From the NCBI GenBank assembly GCA_010279815.1, contig QEOQ01000508.1, positions 1,387,129 to 1,451,128 on the forward strand: a stretch of DNA of 64,000 bases. Direction: 5' to 3'. Shown in pieces: positions 44,999 to 55,357 of this stretch. Made by a program: the position numbers and the translations under genes. Within the stretch, counting starts at the first letter, position 1; the number at the start of each line of letters is the position of its first letter. Origin of the DNA: Brachionus plicatilis (taxonomy: Eukaryota; Rotifera; Eurotatoria; Ploima; Brachionidae). Under the pieces are notes generated by a model. The model made no database searches, was not told the DNA's origin, and saw only the letters and a program-made list of their open reading frames with translations.

Positions 44999-46100
44999 TG
45001 CATCTCTCATTGTCATCACTGATCCCCAAGATCAAGACTCCTATCGATACAACTTTATTTTTAACTATTTATTTAAAAAATTAAAAGATTTAGATTTGAA
45101 TTTAAAAAAAACTTTTTTTATAACTTATCTAGATGAACTAGAGATAAAAAATCAATTAGAAAATTTAGGCGAAAGTTTAGTTCTTGTTACAACTAGCTCG
45201 GCTAGTCTAGATTTCGTACTCGATCAACTTAGGCAATCAAAATTCACTGCTGACTTTCTTAAAAATGCTGATTTTTATTCACACACTGCATCATTATTTA
45301 CTCGTTTGTGCCAGACTAGTCCTCGACTAAATGCATTCGTAAACGCTGACCATTTAGTTTACAACTTTGACAGCGCTCATTTGGCCAATTTAGATGATGA
45401 GGTTCTGAATTTTTTGTCCAAAAAAATCAACTTGTCCACTCTTTGTGCCAAAATTAAGCATTCGCTTGCAGTAGTTGAAAAATGCTTCAGAAAAAAACCA
45501 AGCAATCGCCAAACTTGTATTTCATTCAATGGTGGCAAAGACTGCTGTGTAGTCTTGTATCTTTACTATGCTTGTGCGCTCAGAATGGGCTATGAATTTC
45601 CGCTCAATGTTCTCATCATAAACATAAAGCACTCGTTTGCCGAAATGGACAATTTCATTGATTTGGAAATAACCAATTTTTTCAAAAATTCCCTTAATTT
45701 TATCATTTTTGACGACACTTCTAAAAGTCTAAAGGAATGCTTATTCGAGCTCAAATCGAGCAATGATGACTTGGACACTATTTTAATGGGCACCAGGCGA
45801 ACAGACAGCTCTTATTTTAAAACAATGCCTGAATTTTCTCCAACTGATAAGGACTGGCCAGACTACATGAGAGTTAGCCCAATTTTGGACTGGAACTATA
45901 GTGAAATTTGGTATTTTATACGTGCTCTCAGACTGCCGTACTGTTCATTGTATGACCGTGGCTACACTTCTTTAGACAGCAAAATGAACACAGTTCCCAA
46001 CAAAGCATTGCTTAAGCCAGATGGCACCTATTTGCCTGCTTATTTTCTCGAGAACGAGGAGCTGGAAAGAGAGTCCCGTATCAAGCATGCTAAATTATGA
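44973..46100 (+). CDS. FLAD1: FAD synthase with degenerate N-terminal MoCF-type domain
   Basis: Adenylylates FMN to FAD. The 375-residue ORF has a complete C-terminal PAPS-reductase-like catalytic domain: phosphate loop FNGGKDC (185-191), MGTRRTDS, FSPTDKDWPDYMRVSPILDW, and YDRGYTSLDS. The first 150 residues align only loosely with the molybdopterin-binding-like domain of animal FLAD1: SLIVITDPQDQDSYRYNF echoes the GDE..G.TQDTN region, but its TGGxGPT-like loop is replaced by TTSSASLDF. That domain therefore looks eroded. The first ATG after an in-frame TGA (44910-44912) is at 44973, inside the ETFRF1 coding end. No other Met occurs before the catalytic domain. AATAAA at 46126-46131 may end the message. 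Confidence 0.93.
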   Translation: MTKNLQKSSASLIVITDPQDQDSYRYNFIFNYLFKKLKDLDLNLKKTFFITYLDELEIKNQLENLGESLVLVTTSSASLDFVLDQLRQSKFTADFLKNADFYSHTASLFTRLCQTSPRLNAFVNADHLVYNFDSAHLANLDDEVLNFLSKKINLSTLCAKIKHSLAVVEKCFRKKPSNRQTCISFNGGKDCCVVLYLYYACALRMGYEFPLNVLIINIKHSFAEMDNFIDLEITNFFKNSLNFIIFDDTSKSLKECLFELKSSNDDLDTILMGTRRTDSSYFKTMPEFSPTDKDWPDYMRVSPILDWNYSEIWYFIRALRLPYCSLYDRGYTSLDSKMNTVPNKALLKPDGTYLPAYFLENEELERESRIKHAKL

Positions 46101-46231
46101 TTTTTAGGGCTAAATTTTTAGTTTAAATAAATTTTAACTTTATTTTTTGTTGAATTTTATTTTTGTTTTGATGGTCATAACTTGCCATTTGTTGATTTAA
46201 AAAATTAAGTTCTGATTTTTAGTCTTTTAAA

Positions 46232-48169
46232 ATGAGCTCAGCTTCGTTAATGGAAATCGGCGAAGAGTCGAGCCAGATTCGACCTTCGCCAAGACAGCAA
46301 GACAACGCACAATGGTTCGACTTGCATCCAAACAGAGAACTGCTCAATCCTTCATTCGAGGGCTACAAGCTTTCGCTAGATGGCTTTGTACAGTATAAAC
46401 TTGAACTACACAATAAACTAGACACCTACAACTTCATAGAATCAAATGAGTCCAAGCAAAAATTTCTACTCTACCAACACTTGAAATTATTCGGAATGCC
46501 AAATTTGCTTGTTGCCAACCAGTTCGATGATTCTTGTTTGTATTTTTTTGATTCAGAACTACGCTTGAATCGCGTGGTTTATAATTTGCCAAAGCTTGTG
46601 CCTCAAAGATGCGTAGTTCCCACAAATTTGAAGTTAAACTTGGAAAATTTTGAGCGAACTGCGGTGACAATGAAATTTGTCAACGAGACCACAGCAGTTG
46701 TATTTGATGGTTTTTCTTCTCTCTATATTGTACAAATAGATGTTCCAACCAAGTCCGAAAATCCTCTGGTAGCTGAAAATTGGAATATATTGCTAAAATG
46801 GGATCTGAGTCAACCGGAAACCACTTGTGTTCTCAAAGACGCTCTTTTTTACAATGGTCTTTTTCATTGTCTTCTTTTGAATGTGATCGAAACTGCTGAT
46901 TCTAAATCGACACCCAAGTTTGAGACCCTGCTCAATTGGCTGACTTTTGAGAACAAAAATTCCCAATGGACTTTGAAGCGAAAGCGAAAAATAAACTGCT
47001 TTTCATCAGTGCCAGAATATGTGTCGCTTGAAACAAATGGTCAAAGTGTATTCATTGTGGCACCAAACTATTCAAAATTTGTCTATGATTCAGAAAAGCC
47101 GATTTCCGAATCGAAATCGCTAGCATCAAAACCAAGTACTGTACAAATGGAAACCGAGAATTTTAGTGAAAAATTTTACTCATGGTCTCAAACTAATGAA
47201 GAAGTTAATGTAAAAATTCGACTAGATTTGCACAAGAAAGATAGTGTAGAAAAAGTTGTCAAAAGTGATGTAAATGTTAATTTAAAGCATGATTTTATAC
47301 AAATAATATTTCGAGACAACATTATTCTAAGCGGTCATTTGAGCTCGGTAATTAAACTTGACGAGTCTACATGGTTTTTGACTAATCTAGAAACCTCGGA
47401 TTATTTAGAGCTGAATTTGGTAAAAGGTAATGCTGGCCAAATTTGGCAGTTTTTTATGAAAGATCAGGACCAATGCGGTGAATATAAACTTGATGAGGAA
47501 CAAAATTTTTCCAATAAAATGCTAGCTGAAACATTGGCAAAATCTTCAGAAAGCAAGTCACTTTTTACTTTGGAGCAACAATTGGAAGAGTGTGATGGCA
47601 TGATGGATGAACAACAGATGGCAAACGTTGAAAATGAAGAGCTGTTTATGATGCTGAGAAGAATGGACGGCAACACTCATGATTGTACCCATAAAAGTTT
47701 TGTTAACGATACCAAATTCTTGTTTGACGTGCACCTCAATGCTAATAAGCCACCCGCTTTGTGCTTGAGACATGATGTTGATGGTATTGTGTGGCAACCG
47801 CACAGAGTTTCGCATCCAGCACCATCAGAAACTATTTGGCTGACTCATGAGCACACATTTTATGCTTTTGGCTATGTGCAAGCCTCCAAACAAGAAGCCA
47901 AATTTCGTTCATGTCCACCCGATTGTTCCTATGTAGCGGTTGTGGATACCAAAAAGCATGTTTATGTTTACAAGCAAAGTTTAGATAAGTCAGATACAGA
48001 ACTTAAGCACAGAAAGACAGGAAAATTAGTGACTCAAGTGGCAAAACAGTTTTTAATATCTTTGGACAATGATGCAGAGATTTATGGCATTTATTGTGCT
48101 AATGATTATTTAATCCTAATGCAGAAAGATTTTTGCTACATGTTTAAGATTAGTGCCGATCGAAATTGA
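46232..48169 (+). CDS. NUDCD1: NudC domain-containing protein 1
   Basis: CS/p23-fold co-chaperone-like protein; the human counterpart (CML66) is cytoplasmic or nuclear. The single-exon ORF of 645 residues is slightly longer than human (583). N-terminal family motif NPSFEGYKLSLDGF; CS domain around FYSWSQTNEEVNVKIRL with STWFL near its end; C-terminal motifs RMDGNTHDCTH, CLRHDVDGIVWQPH, FGYVQASKQEAKF and GKLVTQVAKQ. No internal stop or intron is seen. The ATG is 131 nt after the FAD synthase stop and about 10 nt after a strong acceptor GATTTTTAG, so the message may be trans-spliced or have a 5' UTR intron. AATAAA at 48185-48190 lies just after the stop. Confidence 0.95.
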   Translation: MSSASLMEIGEESSQIRPSPRQQDNAQWFDLHPNRELLNPSFEGYKLSLDGFVQYKLELHNKLDTYNFIESNESKQKFLLYQHLKLFGMPNLLVANQFDDSCLYFFDSELRLNRVVYNLPKLVPQRCVVPTNLKLNLENFERTAVTMKFVNETTAVVFDGFSSLYIVQIDVPTKSENPLVAENWNILLKWDLSQPETTCVLKDALFYNGLFHCLLLNVIETADSKSTPKFETLLNWLTFENKNSQWTLKRKRKINCFSSVPEYVSLETNGQSVFIVAPNYSKFVYDSEKPISESKSLASKPSTVQMETENFSEKFYSWSQTNEEVNVKIRLDLHKKDSVEKVVKSDVNVNLKHDFIQIIFRDNIILSGHLSSVIKLDESTWFLTNLETSDYLELNLVKGNAGQIWQFFMKDQDQCGEYKLDEEQNFSNKMLAETLAKSSESKSLFTLEQQLEECDGMMDEQQMANVENEELFMMLRRMDGNTHDCTHKSFVNDTKFLFDVHLNANKPPALCLRHDVDGIVWQPHRVSHPAPSETIWLTHEHTFYAFGYVQASKQEAKFRSCPPDCSYVAVVDTKKHVYVYKQSLDKSDTELKHRKTGKLVTQVAKQFLISLDNDAEIYGIYCANDYLILMQKDFCYMFKISADRN

Positions 48170-49210
48170 GTTTTTAAATTATTGAATAAAAATCTTTAAA
48201 TCTATTTCATCATGTAATTATTTTTGATAAAAGGTATGAAAACCTTTTTTGGTAAAATTTTGACGGGGTCTTCTTATTTCAAAGCATTTATCAAATTCAT
48301 TACAAAAAAAAGAATCAATTTTCATTATTTATTAATTAATAAACGTTAAAAAGATTTTTTACTAAAATTCAAACTATAAAAATGGATACAAGTATTTCTA
48401 TTTTTTTTAAATCAAAAAACTTTTTTGCTTGTTTTTTCAAATGCATGGACTTTTTAAGAAAAATTTCAGTTTAAAAATTTGATTCAAAATTATCTTTTGT
48501 TTACATGCCAGCAATTTTTGGATAAAAATCTATTGATCAATTAATTAAGATTAAAATTATAAGTTAAATTTAAAAGATCTGAAATCGATTAAAAATTTAA
48601 TTTAACCTAATAATAACTGAAAAAATATTACACTTTATTTTTTGACTCAATATGTAGCAAAATGTAATGTTTTTTTGGTAATAAAATAATCGATAAGGGT
48701 ATTTTTTTTAGAAAAACAAATTTGAAAACTACATTTAATTTAAAATCAAATTACAAACTAAAAAACCAAATTAATTTTATTTAAAAATTTTAGTTTTCAA
48801 AACCAAATTTAATTTAATTTAATAATTAAAAAATAATTAAAGATTTGTTTTAAAATTGATATTCGAATTTAATTTGTAATATTTTTTAAAATTAATATAT
48901 CATCTATTTTTAGCAAATTTATAGATAGTCTGTACTTATTTATATTTTAAAAATTAATTTTAAAGTAATTCGTTTAATAATTTTAATTGATAATTTCAGT
49001 TTTTCTTTTTTATTTAATTTAAAAACTTTTCTTGTAAATAATATTTACATTTTTTTCTTTCCAAAAATTAGGATTGAATTTAGAAATTTCTCTAGCATAA
49101 CTTTTATTTAAATTAAGATAAATGCTATGAAAAGTCCCTTTAAAGTTGACAAGTTTTAGCAGATTATCTTAAGTTTATTTAAATTTTAGTTAGACAAAAA
49201 AAATCTTGAA
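48170..49210. other. Intergenic region, nothing recognised
   Basis: AT-rich DNA with no recognisable exon between NUDCD1 and the small MGSS ORF. Confidence 0.55.
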
Positions 49211-49443
49211 ATGGGTTCTTCGATATCTAAGATGAAAAGTCCCACTAAGGTTTACGACTCTTCATGGTAATAATTTACTCTAGATCATAGTTTCAAAAAA
49301 TCTCATTTTTAATATAAATTAGGGAAATTATTGACAGAGATGATCCCAAATTATTTGACTCAGGCATTAATGAAACTGAAAAATGCGCTTTAGTACCTGA
49401 TAAAAATGCTGACTCACAGGTACTCAAACTTCGATTTTTATAA
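49211..49443 (+). CDS. Small MGSS-start protein, possible N-myristoylated peptide
   Basis: Exons 49211-49266 and 49323-49443 join through a 56-nt intron (phase 2) to give about 58 residues. It starts MGSSISKMKSP, fitting an N-myristoylation signal, continues YDSSWEIIDRDDPKLFDS and ends at a TAA. Balanced codon use supports coding. I do not recognise it. Alternatively the GTACTC donor at 49420 splices in frame to 49469, which would make these exons an N-terminal extension of PSMG2. The homologous start of PSMG2 at 49496 argues for two separate genes. Confidence 0.5.
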
Positions 49444-49495
49444 TTTACTTATATTTTAGTATTTTTAGCATTTAGATAAGCTCAATTATACCGTA

Positions 49496-50380
49496 ATGGA
49501 AAATAAATTTGTTAAACTGAGTCCAGATAGTGACTGGTCCGAATATACTTTTGTATTTGCGAGTGTAAGCGTCGGTAACATTGGTCAATTGGCCGTTGAC
49601 TTGTTGATATCTTCTTTGTCAAACACTCAAAAGTGCGGATATTTGATTAGTAATTTGGTGCAACCGATAGCTGGTCACAATGCATTTGTTCAAAACTCGT
49701 CTGACATCAGTCTTAGCTGTGAATGTAAATTTTTAAATAAAATATTTATTCTTTTTTAAATTTTAAAATTTAAGTGTATGAAAATTCAAATTTAAAGTTG
49801 GTTTTAATGCAGCAAAGATCGCCTTTACTGAAAGGAAAACGAAACCAATTTGTTCAAATTTTGTCGGATTTTATAAAACAGGAAAAGTTTAGAGAAAGCG
49901 TTTGCTTAACAAGTTCTCATGCATATGAGCGTCTAGATTCTCAATTGACTGGCGTTCAATGCCGCTATTTGGCCACTGATGAATCTAATAAAAAAAATTT
50001 TGATCAAAATTTGAATTGGAAAATTTTGGAGAAACGAATTGATCACAATGGAAATTTAAGCACTGATCAAGATCCTAGCTTAGATTTTTTTATTCCTGGA
50101 GGTGGAATATCACAAAAATTTTATAAATCAAGCATAGAAAATAGCTTGAATTCTACTGTTCTGTTGGTTTTTGCTCATGAGGGTAACAATATTCCAGAGA
50201 CTCTTCAACTGGTTAATTATTTTAATGAATGGAAAAATTATTTAATTAAAGTAATTTTTTAGTTTTTTAATTAAAATTTTTGATTTATAAATTATTTTGC
50301 AGCCATCACAGTGGAGAATACCCATTTCTTGGAAATATTTATTTGGCTCAGCACTTGATTCAGCAGCTCAAATTTATTAA
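49496..50380 (+). CDS. PSMG2: Proteasome assembly chaperone 2
   Basis: With PSMG1 it forms the chaperone dimer that guides 20S alpha-ring assembly. Exons 49496-49724 (exon probably begins 49469), 49775-50250 and 50303-50380 join through 50- and 52-nt introns for 260 residues, against 264 in human. Family motifs: ASVSVGNIGQLAVDLLISSL near the N-terminus, SSHAYERLDSQL, a PGGGIS turn, VFAHEGNNIPETLQLVNYFN, and the C-terminal WRIPISWKYLFGSA. The start Met is 28 nt after an acceptor ATTTTTAG. The upstream MGSS ORF ends 25 nt before that acceptor, again an operon-like arrangement. Confidence 0.93.
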
Positions 50381-53230
50381 AAGTCCATGTTTTATATTTA
50401 AGAGTGAGAACAAGCTTGAAGGCCTTTTATAGAAAATTTTAGTTAACTATTTTTAATTTGTTTTTAAGATTGTTAAAGCTTTTATTGATTCAACATTCCT
50501 ATAATTTTTTAAATAAAAATGGTGAAAATTTTATTTTTATTTTTTTATTCAAATCGACAGTCGAGTTGAATATTGTTGAATATTGTAAAAAGTTTTATGT
50601 ATTTTACTCTCAAAATTTAATAAAGCTAAGACATCTCAACATTAGCATCTTCTTAACTTTTTGAAACTTGTCAAATTAATAAATCATGATTGTTTTTTTT
50701 AATTGTTTTCATCACTTAACTTAATATTTTCTTTAACCGAATTTGGTCAATATACAATCAATGACATTTTTTATTTAATGATAAAGCATTTGGGTTAATT
50801 GAAAATTTTGAATTCAATCTAAAATTTCTGATTATTTGAGTACATGTCTTTTAAAAGTTCAAAACTCACCCTTTCAACGATCTTCAAAATTATTTAAAAT
50901 CGCTTGATCTATATTAAGCTTGTTAGAACAATTTTTATTAAATATTAAATATGATGTTTTAGATTGGAAATTTTCTATGTAATAAATTCAATTTTGATTT
51001 TATTTTTTTTTAACTTTTGAACCATATCAATTCATTTTGTTTAATACTAAAAAAAAATTTTTTTATTTAGGATAAGGAATGTAATTTCAGAAAACTAAGA
51101 ATGTGTATTTCTGAATTAAATGAAGGGTGCAAACAATTGTTTATGTATGCTCATTTTATCGGATATCGTTCAAATTTTAAAATCAATTTGAACAATCGAT
51201 TCAGAAATCGACTAAATTGTTAATATTTCAATAAAATTGATCATTGACTTTAAATTAATCATTGAGTTTCAAACGTTTTATTGATTAAAAATTATTGATT
51301 TGAGAATTAAATCTAATTGTACACTAATTGTTATTAAAATATAAAGTAAGAATAAATAAAATAAATAAATTATTAGAGATTTTTTGGATTAGTAATTGAT
51401 GAACCTTAAAGGATCCTTCTTTTTTATTTTTATTTTCTTAAGCGCTTATTTTGCTGAAAGGGGAGCGCACGATCTCCAACCAGCCGGCCTAAATGATTAT
51501 TTGTAAATAAATAAATAAAAAAAACCTTAAAGGATCCTAAAAGAACCAAAACTAATTTTATTCTATTAAAAAAAGGACCTTTTAATTTAAGTAAAAAGAA
51601 CCAAAGATACTTAGTTATTGTGAAGTCATAATATATTTGTTTTTAACTAAATGAAATTTTTTTTTTATTTTATCTTTAATTAATTCTTCTAAAATTTAAT
51701 TAGAAGATAAATTTAAAATCAAAAAATGAAATTTTAAAAAAATACTTATTTTTATTTTTAATTTTTTTATACACAAAATTGAAATGAATTTGAAATTAAA
51801 CATAGTAAACAAAAATTCAAAAGTTAAAAATAAAAGTTAAAAATTAGGCTTAATTAGCAAGAATTTTAATGATAATTTAATTACTGACCTTTTTGCTTTT
51901 TTTTGTTATTGGCTTTGTTCCAAGCTTCTTTAAATTTTTTAAGTTTGTATTTTATATAAATATAATTTTTTTTCCTAATACTTTTTGATGTCACCAATAA
52001 CTAAAATAAACCCATATTATAGTCAAAAAAGCCAATAAAATTTAAGTTTTTTTATTTTTCTCTGAAATGAAAAAACAATTTCCAAAAATTGCAATTAATT
52101 TTTTTTATTTTTTAAAGATTTAAAAAAATTATGTTGAATAGAATTTAATATTTAAAAAAAAAATGCAAAAAGATTTATTATTTTTATTATTATTTATTTA
52201 AAAAATTGTTGAAAAAAACTAATTTTTTTTCAATCTAAAACTTAAAATTTTTAATTTGAAATTTAAATTTAATCATTGACTTCAATTTACCAAAATTGGC
52301 CAAAAGTTAGCCTTGGTCCTTTAATACATGTTTTTTTAAACTTGACTGCGTCAAAAATTTCCAGACTAAGCTTAGCCGAAAATTTAGGCTCTGAATTTGA
52401 TACTTAATTTTTTTTTGGTCAGTCAAATAAAATGAAATTAAATTTCGATACAGTAGATCGAGTGCGTAGTAGATAAGACCTTGGCTGTCATTAAATATAT
52501 ATTAAATTTAACACTGTCTTGAAAAATAGCAGCTGTAAATTTTAATTATCAATTTTGATCAATGTTTGTTCAAAAAAAAGAATGCAAATTCTCTAACCTG
52601 TACACAACTAGTAAAATTTTTTAAAATAAACTTCTCAGACCGTTATTTATTAAATTAGATTGTCCAGGTCAACGTCATCTGCTCAAAATATTTCAGTTAA
52701 CTAATTAATCAAATGTAATTAGGCGCTTTATTTTCGATCAAAAATCCATAAATTCTGAAGAAACAAAAAAAAATTTTCAGACTGAAAAATCGATTTTTTA
52801 GCAACATGTTTATTTCAAAATAAATATCTGATTAAAAAAAAGCCCAGACAGCCTGTCCGGTCTATTTAATTTGGGTCTATTAAGCTCTTATAAACAAAAT
52901 TGGGTTAAAAATTTTATGTGTATAAATTAACCCGATTTTGTGCTCATTTTTTGTCGATAAAATTTAGTCTAGTCATACAAAGCTAAATTCAAAATCAATT
53001 TTGCATTGGCCTAATGCAAAAAATTCAATTGCAATTAGATGTAGACATGAATTTTTTTTCTTTTCATTTATATATATAATAAAATATTTTAGAAAAATAG
53101 GTCTTGTTTCAAATATCGGCCAGACTGACTAGACTAAACATTTATTTTTGTAGCGAGCTTTCTCGTTGTTACTCTCCATATCTTAGTGTTCGTTTGTTCT
53201 AATTAATAGCACGACAACATATTGAAATTT
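50381..53230. other. Intergenic region with one small retroposon
   Basis: AT-rich, without recognisable exons. It contains the 105-bp retroposed tail at 51418-51522. The ORF at 50458-50664 is Phe/Leu/Asn-rich and judged chance. Confidence 0.55.
51418..51522 (+). mobile_element. 105-bp retroposed LINE/SINE tail with 16-bp target duplication
   Basis: The insert carries AAAGGGGAGCGCACGATC, then CCAACCAGCCGGCCTAAAT and an AAATAAATAAATAAAA tail. It is flanked by exact 16-mers AACCTTAAAGGATCCT at 51402-51417 and 51523-51538. This is a textbook 5'-truncated target-primed insertion; the perfect duplication suggests a recent event. The tail matches 6815-6880. Confidence 0.85.
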
Positions 53231-53238
53231 TTCGACGT

Positions 53239-53250
53239 ATATATAAAAGC
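53239..53250 (+). promoter_or_regulatory. TATA box upstream of orphan two-exon candidate gene
   Basis: TATATAAAAG lies in a locally less AT-biased stretch (53150-53240) and is about 80 nt before the ATG at 53326. This is one of the best TATA boxes in the window. Confidence 0.45.
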
Positions 53251-53325
53251 AAAAATATAAATAAAAAAAAAATTATAGTTTTTAGATTGGGAGAAAATTG
53301 TTGAGCGCAATTTTCAATCGAAAAG

Positions 53326-54073
53326 ATGGTCGACGTGATCAAGTTACGGATCAGTGGTAATGGTTAGTTTCGGATGAACAACCGCCTAAAAAATTAGCCA
53401 AAAATGTTAACAAAAAAATTACAAAATTATCAAAATTTAAAAAAAATTTTTTTTTATTTTTTTTTTTTTGGATTTCGAGGTCCTAAAACAGTGAAGAAGT
53501 GTACAAATATTTTTGTTTTTTTTTTAATTTTTTTTATTCTAGTTGTATCATTCTGTTTTAGAATTTGAAGTTTGTTGTTTTTTTTTTTCAATAAGAAATA
53601 AATGTAAAAAAACCCATTCATTTTTTTTTAATCGAGATTAATTGAAATTAAAAGTTTGATTTTAAATATTTTAAAAGGATAACAATTATCCCTTTTTTAT
53701 GGCCAAGGATAATTGAAAAAAAATTCATTCATTTTTTAATTACAATCATGATGGAAAAGAAAAATATAAGTAGCCAAAAAAATTAAAAAATGAATTTCAT
53801 CGATTAAAATTTTATATTTACTGATATTAAATTGGCAATACATTTAGATATTTTTATAATTTGATAGCCTCACGTCACTAAATAAAACAAACACTTTTTC
53901 TTCCTCAACTAGCTTTTGATCACAGTGGAGCGAAAGTGTCCGCTATACCCCTCCATGCTGGCCGAAAGTATGTTTCATCTTATTCAGTTCTTTTTCATTC
54001 CCAACTTCTGCAGACCATTTGGTCAAAATGCTTTGACTTCAACTGTTTCCAAAATGGTTCTCATGTTCTCTGA
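53326..54073 (+). CDS. Orphan two-exon candidate gene, about 63 residues
   Basis: Exon 1 (53326-53356) encodes MVDVIKLRIS and ends at a GT donor in phase 1. A second donor (GTTAGT) 6 nt later keeps the same frame. Exon 2 begins after CTCAACTAG at 53913 and continues AFDHSGAKVSAIPLHAGRKY, then SSYSVLFHSQLLQTIW, to a TGA at 54071. Codon use is much more balanced than the surroundings, and a TATA box lies upstream. I do not recognise the product. Exon 2 is also open in another frame, so the reading is a hypothesis. Confidence 0.4.
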
Positions 54074-54318
54074 TTTTGGTAGAATTTTATGCGCTCCCTA
54101 AGGTTCCAATTTTACTCGTCAATTTAGCCAAAAGGTTCCGTACTTTTTCCTTTTTTTAAAAAATAATATTAAGAAAAACCAGACTTGCGCAAAAGTCGGA
54201 AAATAAAATCATTTTAAAGCCTTTTAAAAATTTTGAAGTCAAGTTGTTTGATTTAATTTACAAAAATCATAAATTTTGAATAACTTTCTTAACACTCAAA
54301 AACCAGAAATTTTTTTAC

Positions 54319-55357
54319 GTTAAGTCCTAGAGGGGTCCAAAAAACCCCTTTAATAAAAAATGCTTTTTAGGTTGCATAAATTACTAAAGTTAATCAGAAT
54401 ATAGTAGAAAATATACTGACTGTAAAATAAATTTCTTTTACTTATTTTGTTTTGATTTATAAAAAAATTTTACCAATTTTTAAGAAAAAATTTTAAATTA
54501 TTTATAAAAAAAATTGATATAAATTCAAGAAAAAAAATATTTCCAAAAAATTTTTTCTGATTTTTAACAATTTTTATAGATCGTTTTAAAAACCTTTTCC
54601 CATACTCAAGGACCAAATGTAAATTGTTTAAATTTCTCGCAAGTAAAGCTTGATTTGTTTCCATTATGGGAAAAAATCGAGCTTCATTAATTTTTGAACA
54701 CATGGCTTTAAGTGAAACATCTTGGATAAAAACACTTTTTGCATAATAGATACCTATAAAAGCTAATTTATCTTCTTTTTTAAATGAAAGTTTAGGATCA
54801 ACAGCTTTCTGGTGAAAATTGGTACAATTCAATGTAAATTTATCATGGACAAGTCAAAAATCATGAAAAATGCTGACATTTAAGTCTCATTTATTTACGA
54901 GTAGCATTTCTTGTTGGTCTAACTTTCTCATTAAAATTTATCTTTTTTCTAAGAATTGACTCTTATCTTCCATTCAATCTTACCCATATCATTCCATTTT
55001 TGAAGAATGAAGTTTTTTTTATTCATGTGTGTTTCTTTTTATTTCGGTTATTTATTATCTGAGTCATATTCAGTATTAGGTTTATCAGATGTTTCCATTT
55101 CTTCTTCAAAAACATTATCAAAGTCATCATTTACCTCATAATCATCATAATTATCATCAGATGCTTCTGATTAGGTATCATTCGCATTACTAAGAGGTGC
55201 AGGAGCTTTTCATCGAGACATGGTTCAAAAATTTATTATTTATTATGAAAATTAAGTAGAGTTTGAAATTAAGCGCAATTAGCTATGCCTTTGATTTATT
55301 ACACGAAATAAAAGACAATATTTTTATAGGGCCCAAAAAACCCCTCATCGGGTTTAA
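54319..55357 (-). mobile_element. Decayed piggyBac transposon bounded by TTAA
   Basis: TTAA occurs at both ends (54319-54322 and 55354-55357), followed inward by related GGGG/CCCC-bearing termini: TCCTAGAGGGGTCC on the left, and CCCGATGAGGGGTTTTTTGG on the minus-strand reading of the right. Minus-strand remnants, 5' to 3', are an MSR start and an acidic region (SDDNYDDYEV, EEEMETSDKP) with in-frame stops, then KEDKLAFIGIYYAKSVF and FPIMETNQALLARNLNNLHL. The latter resembles the start of the piggyBac DDE domain. Most of the catalytic domain is deleted, so the copy is non-functional. Confidence 0.7.
54470..54832 (-). pseudogene. piggyBac transposase fragment
   Basis: A 120-residue minus-strand ORF inside the TTAA-bounded element. 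Its LAFIGIYYAKSVFIQDVSLK and ARFFPIMETNQALLARNLNN stretches fit the conserved piggyBac region that reads AFIGIL... and MSRNRF. The C-terminal quarter degenerates into Lys/Phe/Ile-rich sequence. The catalytic aspartates are not present. Confidence 0.6.

Noticed and set aside
50458..50664. 68-codon ORF downstream of PSMG2
   Set aside because: Composition matches random AT-rich DNA; PSMG2 is already complete at 50380.
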